Below are positions 9,236-16,712 of a stretch of DNA of 64,000 bases, piece by piece. Location: NCBI RefSeq assembly GCF_001043025.1, contig NZ_JYLD01000003.1, positions 186,001 to 250,000 on the forward strand, written 5' to 3'. The notes beneath the pieces were generated by a model. That model had not been told where the DNA came from, ran no database searches, and worked only from the letters and a program-made list of their open reading frames with translations. Position 1 is the stretch's first letter; the number at the start of each line of letters is the position of its first letter. The position numbers were made by a program, and so were the translations under genes. The DNA is from Pseudomonas helleri (lineage in GTDB: Bacteria; Pseudomonadota; Gammaproteobacteria; Pseudomonadales; Pseudomonadaceae).

Positions 9236-10435
9236 ATGAACAACGCTCTAAACCAGTTGCAGCCTTACCCGTTCGAAAAACTGCGTGCCCTGCTGGGTAG
9301 CGTGCAGCCCAACGCCGACAAGCGCCCGATTGCGCTGTCGATTGGCGAACCGAAACACCGCTCGCCCGATTTCGTGGCCAAGGCCCTGGCGGACAACCTC
9401 GACCAGATGGCGGTCTACCCGACCACCCTCGGCATCCCTGCCCTGCGCGAAGCGATTGGTCGCTGGGCCGAGCGCCGTTTTAACGTGCCGGCTGGCTGGC
9501 TGGACCCGGCGCGCAACATCCTGCCCGTCAACGGCACCCGTGAAGCGCTGTTCGCCTTCACCCAGACCGTGGTCAACCGCAGCGACGACGGCTTGGTGAT
9601 CAGCCCGAACCCGTTCTACCAGATCTACGAAGGGGCCGCGTTTTTGGCCGGCGCCAAGCCGCACTACCTGCCGTGCCTGGCTGAACAAGGCTTCAACCCG
9701 GACTTCGACGCGGTGTCGGTCGACACCTGGAAGCGCTGCCAGATCCTGTTCCTGTGCTCGCCGGGCAACCCGACCGGCGCCTTGATCCCGCTGGCAACCC
9801 TGAAAAAACTGATTGCACTGGCTGACGAACACGACTTCGTGATCGCCGCCGACGAATGCTACAGCGAGCTGTATTTCGACGAGCAGACCCCGCCAGAAGG
9901 CTTGCTCAGCGCGTGCGTGGCCTTGGGCCGTGAAGACTTCAAGCGCTGCGTGGTCTTCCACAGCCTGTCCAAGCGTTCGAACTTGCCGGGGCTGCGCTCG
10001 GGCTTTGTCGCCGGTGATGCCGAGATCCTCAAAGCGTTCCTGCTGTACCGCACCTACCACGGCTGCGCCATGCCGGTGCAAACCCAGCTGGCGAGCATTG
10101 CTGCCTGGAACGACGAAGAACACGTGCGCGCCAACCGCGACCTGTACCGCGCCAAGTTCGATGCCGTGCTGGAGATTCTGACGCCGGTACTGGATGTACA
10201 GCGCCCGGATGGCGGGTTTTATCTGTGGGCGAATGTCGAAGGGGATGACACAGAATTCTCCCGCGACCTGTTCGCAGAAGAACACGTGACCGTGGTGCCG
10301 GGTTCTTACCTGTCACGCGAAGTCGACGGCTTTAACCCGGGTGCAGGCCGCGTGCGCATGGCCCTGGTCGCGCCATTGGCTGAATGCGTAGAAGCCGCCG
10401 AGCGGATCCGCGACTTCATCCAGCGCCGCCGCTAA
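9236..10435 (+). CDS. dapC: Succinyldiaminopimelate transaminase
   Basis: 399-residue fold-type I PLP aminotransferase. The PLP lysine is Lys246 in SLSKRSNLPGLRSGF, with the NPTGA loop (SPGNPTGALIP) and the YSELYFDEQTPPEG region. By its place after glnD and its similarity to the Pseudomonas/Bordetella DapC group, it converts N-succinyl-2-amino-6-ketopimelate to N-succinyl-diaminopimelate with glutamate, in lysine and peptidoglycan precursor synthesis. dapD and dapE of the same branch lie 2.4 and 9 kb downstream. A REPIN follows the stop directly. ArgD/AstC homologues can also do this step, so assignment rests on subgroup and context. Confidence 0.92.
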   Translation: MNNALNQLQPYPFEKLRALLGSVQPNADKRPIALSIGEPKHRSPDFVAKALADNLDQMAVYPTTLGIPALREAIGRWAERRFNVPAGWLDPARNILPVNGTREALFAFTQTVVNRSDDGLVISPNPFYQIYEGAAFLAGAKPHYLPCLAEQGFNPDFDAVSVDTWKRCQILFLCSPGNPTGALIPLATLKKLIALADEHDFVIAADECYSELYFDEQTPPEGLLSACVALGREDFKRCVVFHSLSKRSNLPGLRSGFVAGDAEILKAFLLYRTYHGCAMPVQTQLASIAAWNDEEHVRANRDLYRAKFDAVLEILTPVLDVQRPDGGFYLWANVEGDDTEFSRDLFAEEHVTVVPGSYLSREVDGFNPGAGRVRMALVAPLAECVEAAERIRDFIQRRR

Positions 10436-10453
10436 ACCCGGCCTACCCGCCCA

Positions 10454-10521
10454 CTGTAGGAGCGAGCTTGCTCGCGATCTTTTGATCTTTTAAAAGCTCG
10501 CGAGCAAGCTCGCTCCTACAG
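10454..10521. repeat. REPIN, class 1, complete
   Basis: Two inverted arms (CTGTAGGAGCGAGCTTGC and its complement) enclose an AT-rich centre with GATCTTTTGATC. The whole can fold as one long hairpin. It sits between the convergent dapC and antiporter genes and could double as a bidirectional transcription stop. Confidence 0.93.
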
Positions 10522-10542
10522 GGGATCGGTGTATTCGCTGCC

Positions 10543-12213
10543 TTACTTCACCGTCCCCAGATTCGCTTCGCTCAAATCCAGATCACGCAAAATCTCGCTG
10601 AGCACGTCATCGCCGATCTCATGGTGGCGACGCAAGCTGTAAAGCTCCAGACGCTGTGCCCTGAGCGCCTTGAGGCGCAAGCGGCTTTCCAGCAGGTCCA
10701 TCTGCGAGGCCAACGCCTGCGCTTCAGCCGAGTCATTAAACACTTCGAGCTGATGACGGTATTCAGACATGATCCGCGCCTTCAATTCAGCCGCCAGTGC
10801 TGCTTGGGCCGCGTCTTGCGGGCTATCGGCCGGCTCAACCACGTCTTCGGCTTCCAGTGCATGAATCGCCGCTTCAGCCGTGCGCCGCCAGGCTTCGCGC
10901 ACTTCTTTGCGCATGGCGTCGTCCGGGCTCTTGGGGATGCCGCGCAACAACAAAGGCAAGGCGATACACGCCGCCACCAGCGACAGCAAAATCACCCCCG
11001 CCGCAATAAAGATCAGCAGGTCACGCTCAGGGAAGTCCACCCCTGCGCTGATCAACAACGGCACCGACATCACACCGGCCAAGGTCACCGCACCGCGCAC
11101 ACCACCGACCGTCAGCAACCAGCATGAACGCGCCGTCGGCACCAGGGTCAGGTCGCCCTTGCCGCGCCAGCGACGCAAGAGGCCAAACAGGCGCCAAATG
11201 CTCTGCACCCAGATAAAACGCAGCGCCAGCAGCACCAGAAAAATCGCCACCACGTCCAGGCAGCGATAAAACAGGGTCGGCCACAAGGTGGTTTCGTGGC
11301 TGACCACCGCCTTGATGATGTCTGGCAGTTGCAAGCCCAATAGCAAGAAGATCAGGCCATTGAAGGCAAACTCCAGCAGCCCCCACACACTGCGATTAAG
11401 CAGGCGCGTACTGGTTTGACGCGGCAACAGATCCAGCCAGCTTTGCATCATCCCCGCCGCCACCGCCGACAAAATGCCCGAGGCGCCCAAGCGCTCAGCC
11501 AGTACGTAAGCGGCAAACGGCAGCAGCAACATAAACACGACGTGGGTCGCCGGGTCATCCCAGCCGCGACCGATCATCCAGGCCCGCAGGCGCCCCACCA
11601 GCCAACTCAGCGCCACACCGATGGCCAGGCCACCACAGGCCACCAGTACAAAGGTCAGGCTGGCATTGGTCAGCGAGAACACCCCGGTGATGGCTGCAAC
11701 CAGGGCAAATTTGAACGTCACCAGGCCCGAAGCGTCGTTCATCAGGGCTTCGCCCTGAAGCATATGCATCAGCGGGCCGGGCAGGCGGTTCTGGGAAATG
11801 GCCGACACCGCCACGGCATCCGTCGGTGACAGTACAGCAGCCAGGGCAAACGCCACCGGCAAGGGAATCGTCGGCAAGAGCCAATGAATGAAGTAACCCG
11901 CCCCGACCACGGTGAACAGCACCAAACCCACTGCCAACGTCAGAATCGGCCCACGCAAACGCCAGAATTCACGTTTGGGCATGCGCCAGCCATCCGAGAA
12001 CAGCAACGGCGGCAAGAACAGAAACAGGAACAGCTCCGGGTCCAGTGCAACGTGCAAGCCCAGGGTTGGCCAGGCCAACACGGCACCCGCAGCAATTTGC
12101 ACCAACGGCAGAGGTAAAGGGATCACACGCCCCAATAAACGCGAGACTCCTACTAACATCAGCAGGATGAGTACGGTATAGGCGGTTTGCATATCAACAA
12201 AATTCCCGAACAA
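10543..12213 (-). CDS. CPA1-family Na+/H+ antiporter
   Basis: 556 residues: about twelve transmembrane helices (residues 10-430), then a charged cytosolic tail with helices. Family features include the LLFSDGWRMPKREFW segment, LSPTDAVAVSAI and the paired GEALMNDASGLVTFKFA motif that carries the ion-binding Asp. It exchanges protons for Na+ (or K+) across the inner membrane for pH and salt homeostasis. It is a single gene, convergent with dapC and separated from it by a REPIN, and divergent from the ArsC-like gene. Ion preference cannot be read from sequence. No frameshift or missing motif is apparent. Confidence 0.92.
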   Translation of the reverse strand: MFGNFVDMQTAYTVLILLMLVGVSRLLGRVIPLPLPLVQIAAGAVLAWPTLGLHVALDPELFLFLFLPPLLFSDGWRMPKREFWRLRGPILTLAVGLVLFTVVGAGYFIHWLLPTIPLPVAFALAAVLSPTDAVAVSAISQNRLPGPLMHMLQGEALMNDASGLVTFKFALVAAITGVFSLTNASLTFVLVACGGLAIGVALSWLVGRLRAWMIGRGWDDPATHVVFMLLLPFAAYVLAERLGASGILSAVAAGMMQSWLDLLPRQTSTRLLNRSVWGLLEFAFNGLIFLLLGLQLPDIIKAVVSHETTLWPTLFYRCLDVVAIFLVLLALRFIWVQSIWRLFGLLRRWRGKGDLTLVPTARSCWLLTVGGVRGAVTLAGVMSVPLLISAGVDFPERDLLIFIAAGVILLSLVAACIALPLLLRGIPKSPDDAMRKEVREAWRRTAEAAIHALEAEDVVEPADSPQDAAQAALAAELKARIMSEYRHQLEVFNDSAEAQALASQMDLLESRLRLKALRAQRLELYSLRRHHEIGDDVLSEILRDLDLSEANLGTVK

Positions 12214-12429
12214 TCAGCGTTAACTGAATTCAAACACAGCTAGCAACAATTTTAGATCCAGCCTCATAGTAGCTTCAAATGGCTGACGTCGACCTTGAAC
12301 ATAAGTCTCAATGCGACTACCTGTCACAAGATCCTGCCAAGGTTGCAGGCAGCCTGCGCTCAAGCGCCTCGCCCATGGCATAATCCGCCACCGCTTATTT
12401 CCACGCATCTCCAAAGGAGGGGCAATTCA

Positions 12430-12792
12430 GTGACCGATTCGAGCAAGACGTTGCACCTTTTCGGCATCAAGGCCTGCGACACCATGAAAAAGGCTCGCAC
12501 CTGGCTGGATGAACATGACGTGCGTTATGACTTCCATGATTACAAAAGCAGCGGTATCGACCGTGAACACCTGACTCAATGGTGCGACGAGCACGGTTGG
12601 CAAGTTGTGCTCAACCGCGCAGGCACTACCTTTCGCAAACTCGAAGACGAACAGAAAGCCGATCTCGACCAAGCGAAAGCCATTGAGCTGATGCTCGCCC
12701 AACCCTCGATGATCAAGCGCCCGGTGCTCGATCTCGGTAATAAAACCCTGATTGGCTTCAAGCCTGATCTTTATGCGGCGGCCCTTCTCTGA
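12430..12792 (+). CDS. ArsC/Spx-family reductase-like protein (YffB type)
   Basis: 120 residues from a GTG at 12430, preceded by AAAGGAGG nine bases upstream; the longer open frame to 12295 has no ribosome site and a non-homologous N-terminus. Thioredoxin-like ArsC fold: FGIKACDTMKKARTWLDEH carries the single conserved Cys, and the RAGTTFRKL and KRPVLDLGNKTLIGF segments match YffB proteins. The C-terminal motif and lone Cys distinguish it from true arsenate reductases; YffB is suspected to be a glutathione-dependent thiol reductase. It lies 47 bases before dapD, with which it may be co-transcribed, as in other pseudomonads. Confidence 0.9.
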   Translation: MTDSSKTLHLFGIKACDTMKKARTWLDEHDVRYDFHDYKSSGIDREHLTQWCDEHGWQVVLNRAGTTFRKLEDEQKADLDQAKAIELMLAQPSMIKRPVLDLGNKTLIGFKPDLYAAALL

Positions 12793-12839
12793 GCCAACTG
12801 GCTAAAGCCCGCCCCTTCTTTTTTGTACGAGGTAATTGC

Positions 12840-13874
12840 ATGTCTACTACCCTATTCAGCGCGGCCTTCGGTGTCGGCACTCAAAACCGTCAAGGCGCCT
12901 GGCTGGAAGTGTTCTACGCACAACCGCTGATCAACCCGTCGGCCGAACTGATCGCAGCTGTCGCGCCGATCCTGGGCTACACCGGTGGCAATCAGGCAAT
13001 CACCTTTACCACCGCTCAAGCCGCGCAACTGGCTGAAGCCGTCAAGCCGGTTGACGCTGCCCAGGCCGCGCTGCTGACCCGCCTGGCCGAAAGCCACAAA
13101 CCACTGGTTGCCACCCTGCTGGCCGAAGACGCTGCCCTGACCTCCACCCCGGAGGCTTACCTGAAGCTTCACCTGCTGTCCCACCGTCTGGTCAAGCCGC
13201 ACGGCCTGAGCCTGGCGGGCGTGTTCCCGCTGCTGCCGAACGTGGCCTGGACCAGCCAGGGCGCCATCGACCTGGGCGAGCTGGCTGAGCGCCAACTCGA
13301 AGCCCGCCTGCGTGGCGAACTGCTGGAAGTGTTCTCGGTCGACAAGTTCCCGAAAATGACCGACTACGTGGTACCGGCTGGCGTGCGTATCGCTGACAGC
13401 GCGCGTATCCGTCTGGGCGCCTACATCGGCGAAGGCACCACCGTGATGCACGAAGGTTTCGTCAACTTCAACGCCGGCACCGAAGGCCCGGGCATGATCG
13501 AAGGCCGTGTTTCGGCGGGCGTCTTCGTCGGCAAGGGTTCGGACCTGGGTGGCGGTTGCTCGACCATGGGCACTCTGTCGGGCGGTGGCAACATCGTGAT
13601 CAAAGTGGGCGAAGGCTGCCTGATCGGCGCCAACGCCGGTATCGGCATACCATTGGGCGACCGCAACACTGTTGAGTCGGGTCTGTACGTGACCGCAGGC
13701 ACCAAAGTCGCGCTGCTGGACGAAAACAACCAACTGGTTAAAGTCGTCAAAGCCCGTGAACTGGCCGGTCAACCAGACCTGTTGTTCCGTCGCAACTCAG
13801 AAACCGGCGCTGTGGAATGCAAAACCCACAAGTCGGCCATCGAGCTGAACGAAGCGCTGCACGCTCACAACTAA
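12840..13874 (+). CDS. dapD: Tetrahydrodipicolinate N-succinyltransferase
   Basis: 344 residues, the long actinobacterial/Pseudomonas form of DapD. Transfers succinyl from succinyl-CoA to tetrahydrodipicolinate, the committed step of the succinylase lysine/DAP pathway. The C-terminal half is a left-handed beta helix of hexapeptide repeats (RIADSARIRLGAYIGEGTTV, later GGGNIVIKVGEGCLIGANAG). Start at the ATG 12840 with GAGG upstream. It is followed after 62 bases by the cysteine desulfurase gene, and probably precedes it in one transcript. Confidence 0.97.
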   Translation: MSTTLFSAAFGVGTQNRQGAWLEVFYAQPLINPSAELIAAVAPILGYTGGNQAITFTTAQAAQLAEAVKPVDAAQAALLTRLAESHKPLVATLLAEDAALTSTPEAYLKLHLLSHRLVKPHGLSLAGVFPLLPNVAWTSQGAIDLGELAERQLEARLRGELLEVFSVDKFPKMTDYVVPAGVRIADSARIRLGAYIGEGTTVMHEGFVNFNAGTEGPGMIEGRVSAGVFVGKGSDLGGGCSTMGTLSGGGNIVIKVGEGCLIGANAGIGIPLGDRNTVESGLYVTAGTKVALLDENNQLVKVVKARELAGQPDLLFRRNSETGAVECKTHKSAIELNEALHAHN

Positions 13875-13936
13875 GCGTTTGTCTGCCACTGACGGGGCTG
13901 GCTGCTTGCAGCCTCGTCAACAGAGCCTTGAACACC

Positions 13937-15142
13937 ATGCTTTTGCCTTCTCCCTGGCGCGCTGACTTTCCGGCCATCGCCGCCCTGCAACGTCAGGACC
14001 AGACTTATCTGGACAACGCTGCCACCACGCAAAAACCTCAAGCCCTGCTCGACGCACTGACGCACTACTACGCCAGTGGCGCCGCCAATGTGCACCGGGC
14101 CCAGCACCTGCCGGGCGCGCATGCCACCCAGGCGTTTGAGAACTCGCGCTGCAAAGTCGCCCAATGGCTCAACGCGGCTGACTGCGGGCAAATAGTCTTT
14201 ACCCACGGTGCCACTTCGGCACTGAACCTTCTGGCTTACGGGCTGGAACACCTTTTCAATCCGGGCGATGAGATTGTCATCAGCGCCCTGGAGCACCACG
14301 CCAACCTGCTGCCCTGGCAGCAGCTTGCCCAGCGTCAACAGTTAACCCTGGTGGTGTTGCCGCTGGATGCCGACGGCGTAATCGACCTTGACGCCGCCAC
14401 CCGCCTGATTACCCCGCGCACCCGCCTGCTGGCTGTCAGCCAGTTGTCTAACGTGCTCGGCGTATGGCAGCCCTTGCCTGAGTTGCTGGCCCTGGCCAAA
14501 GCGCAGAACGCCTTGACTGTGGTCGATGGGGCCCAAGGCGTGGTCCATGGCCGTCAGGACGTGAATGCGCTGGGCTGCGACTTCTATGTGTTTTCCAGCC
14601 ACAAACTGTACGGCCCGGACGGGCTGGGCGTGCTGTTTGGCCGCCATGGCGCACTGGCCAGCCTCAAGCACTGGCAGTTTGGCGGCGAGATGGTCCAGGA
14701 CGCCGACTACCAGCACGCCACCTTCCGCCCCGCCCCGCTGGGCTTTGAAGCCGGTACACCGCCGATTGCCAGCGTGATTGGCTTGGGCGCGACCCTGAGC
14801 TACCTGAGCAGCCTCGACCAGAGCGCCGTCGACGCTCACGAAGCCGCGTTGCACGCGCTGCTGATTGAAGGCCTGCAACAGCGCCCCGGCATTCGCCTGC
14901 TGGGCTCGCCGCAACTGGCACTGGTGAGTTTTGTGGTCGAGGGCGTGCACAACGCCGACCTTGCCCACTTGTTGACCGAGCAAGGCATTGCCGTGCGGGC
15001 CGGGCATCATTGCGCCATGCCCCTGCTGAAAAGCCTTGGCTTGGCAGGCGCCATCCGCGTGTCGCTGGCGCTGTACAACGACTCAGATGACCTGCAACGC
15101 TTTTTCGATGCCCTCGACCAGGCCCTGGAGTTGCTGCAATGA
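13937..15142 (+). CDS. csdA: Cysteine desulfurase, SufS/CsdA type
   Basis: 401 residues from the ATG at 13937 (MLLPSPWRADFPAI); the frame is open further upstream but overlaps dapD with no conserved sequence. PLP lysine is Lys223 in SSHKLYGPDGLG, and the sulfur-carrying Cys359 lies in RAGHHCAMPLL. The short group II loop marks it as SufS/CsdA rather than IscS. It abstracts sulfur from cysteine and passes it to the SufE-like partner encoded next (stop/start overlap of four bases). In E. coli the CsdA-CsdE pair serves CsdL/TcdA, which is also adjacent here. Confidence 0.93.
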   Translation: MLLPSPWRADFPAIAALQRQDQTYLDNAATTQKPQALLDALTHYYASGAANVHRAQHLPGAHATQAFENSRCKVAQWLNAADCGQIVFTHGATSALNLLAYGLEHLFNPGDEIVISALEHHANLLPWQQLAQRQQLTLVVLPLDADGVIDLDAATRLITPRTRLLAVSQLSNVLGVWQPLPELLALAKAQNALTVVDGAQGVVHGRQDVNALGCDFYVFSSHKLYGPDGLGVLFGRHGALASLKHWQFGGEMVQDADYQHATFRPAPLGFEAGTPPIASVIGLGATLSYLSSLDQSAVDAHEAALHALLIEGLQQRPGIRLLGSPQLALVSFVVEGVHNADLAHLLTEQGIAVRAGHHCAMPLLKSLGLAGAIRVSLALYNDSDDLQRFFDALDQALELLQ

Positions 15143-15543
15143 CCCTGCCCGCTGAGGCTCAGGCCGCCCTCGACAGCTTTGAACACTGCGCCAGTTGGGA
15201 ACAACGCGCCCGCCTGCTGATGCAATGGGGCCAACGCTTGCCCGAGTTGGCCGAGGCCGACAAAACCGAGGCCAACCGCGTGCACGGCTGTGAAAGCCAG
15301 GTGTGGTTGGTGGGTGAATTAAAAGACGGCCACTGGCAATTTGCTGCCAGCAGCGATGCACGCTTGATTCGCGGGTTGGTGGCGTTGCTGCTGGCGCGGG
15401 TCAATGGCTTGTCCAGCGAGGCGCTGCACCACGTAGACCTGCCCGACTGGTTCAACCAGCTTGGCCTGAGCCGCCAGTTGTCGCCATCGCGCAGCAACGG
15501 GCTGAATGCGGTGTTGCAGCGGATGCGCGAGTTGTCTGCTTAA
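15139..15543 (+). CDS. csdE: SufE-family sulfur acceptor
   Basis: 134 residues. The single acceptor cysteine is Cys51 in NRVHGCESQVWL, the SufE/CsdE signature, followed by the DARLIRGLVALLLA helix. It takes persulfide sulfur from the desulfurase encoded immediately upstream. Overlap of the start with the csdA stop (ATGA) implies coupled translation and a stoichiometric pair. A REPIN lies ten bases past the stop, before the convergent tcdA. Confidence 0.93.
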   Translation: MTLPAEAQAALDSFEHCASWEQRARLLMQWGQRLPELAEADKTEANRVHGCESQVWLVGELKDGHWQFAASSDARLIRGLVALLLARVNGLSSEALHHVDLPDWFNQLGLSRQLSPSRSNGLNAVLQRMRELSA

Positions 15544-15552
15544 CACTGACCC

Positions 15553-15621
15553 TGTAGGAGCGAGCTTGCCTCGCGATCTTTTGATCGTTTAAAAAGATCG
15601 CGAGGCAAGCTCGCTCCTACA
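15553..15621. repeat. REPIN, class 1, complete
   Basis: Inverted arms TGTAGGAGCGAGCTTGC around an AT-rich centre (TTTTGATCGTTTAAAAAGATC). It fills almost the entire gap between the convergent csdE and tcdA stop codons, so both transcripts would run into the hairpin. Confidence 0.93.
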
Positions 15622-15623
15622 AC

Positions 15624-16436
15624 TCAGGGTTTGGCCTTGACCTTCTCTGAAGGTCGGCGCACGCCCGCCACGATCTTGTCCACGGCCTTGGTGGCCGCGA
15701 CCATGCCGAAGGTCGCGGTAACCATCATCACGGCACCAAAACCGCCAGCGCAATCGAGCTTCACGCCATCGCCGACAAAACTCTTCTGCAGGCAAATGCT
15801 GCCGTCAGGCTTGGGATAGCGCAGTTGCTCGGTCGAAAACACGCACGGCACGCTGTAATGACGGGTCACTGTGCGCGAAAAGCCGTAATCGCGGCGCAAG
15901 GTAGAACGCACTTTCGAGGCCAGCGGATCATTAAAGGTCCGGTTCAAGTCGCAGACCTGAATCAGGGTCGGGTCAATTTGCCCGCCCGCACCGCCCGTGG
16001 TGATGATCTGGATCTTGCGCCGCTTGCACCAGGCAATCAGCGCCGCCTTGGCATTGACGCTGTCGATACAGTCGATCACGCAGTCAATGTTCGGGGTGAT
16101 GTATTCAGCCATGGTTTCGCGGGTCACGAAATCCGCCACCGCATGCACGGTGCACTCCGGGTTGATCTCGCGCAGGCGCTCCGCCATCACTTCGACTTTG
16201 TCCCGACCAATGGTCGAGCTCAGCGCGTGCAACTGGCGGTTGCTGTTGCTGACGCACACGTCATCGAGGTCGAACAACGAGATTTCGCCGACGCCGCAGC
16301 GGGCAATGGCCTCGGCCGCCCACGAGCCGACACCGCCCACGCCCACAATTGCCACGTGCGCTGCACGCAGTCGTTCCAGGCCTTGCAGCCCATATAACCG
16401 GGCGACGCCGGCAAACCGTGGATCTTCTGTACTCAT
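15624..16436 (-). CDS. tcdA: tRNA threonylcarbamoyladenosine dehydratase
   Basis: 270 residues from the ATG at 16436 (MSTEDPRFAGVARLYG); a GTG three codons earlier is possible. E1-like (ThiF/MoeB) fold: the nucleotide-binding GVGGVGSWAAEAIARCGVG, the LFDLDDVCVSNSNRQ adenylation segment and a predicted hydrophobic C-terminal stretch (GGFGAVMMVTATFGMVAATKA) that anchors TcdA/CsdL. It cyclises t6A37 in ANN-decoding tRNAs to ct6A using ATP. It is convergent with csdA-csdE, its known sulfur-relay partners in E. coli. tsaB, which makes the t6A substrate, is also in this window. Confidence 0.94.
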   Translation of the reverse strand: MSTEDPRFAGVARLYGLQGLERLRAAHVAIVGVGGVGSWAAEAIARCGVGEISLFDLDDVCVSNSNRQLHALSSTIGRDKVEVMAERLREINPECTVHAVADFVTRETMAEYITPNIDCVIDCIDSVNAKAALIAWCKRRKIQIITTGGAGGQIDPTLIQVCDLNRTFNDPLASKVRSTLRRDYGFSRTVTRHYSVPCVFSTEQLRYPKPDGSICLQKSFVGDGVKLDCAGGFGAVMMVTATFGMVAATKAVDKIVAGVRRPSEKVKAKP

Positions 16437-16712
16437 CACCAACACCCCAAAAACCGGCGCGCATTATAGGGGGCATGCGGGCCGTTGAGTATCTTTACCA
16501 AGCTCTATGCGACCAACACTGCTTTAATGACCCACTAGTTAACAAGACAAGAGCTACAAGCAACAAAGAAAGAACTTAAGAGTGCTCTAGCTGCCCAATG
16601 CGCGACCTGATTCCGTGCGCTGTACGGTAGGTCAGAGCGCAGTGTAGGATGCGCGCCGTTTGGCACCTGCCGATCGATCTTCGTTCCACTCCTTTTGGAA
16701 CCCGAAAACGTT

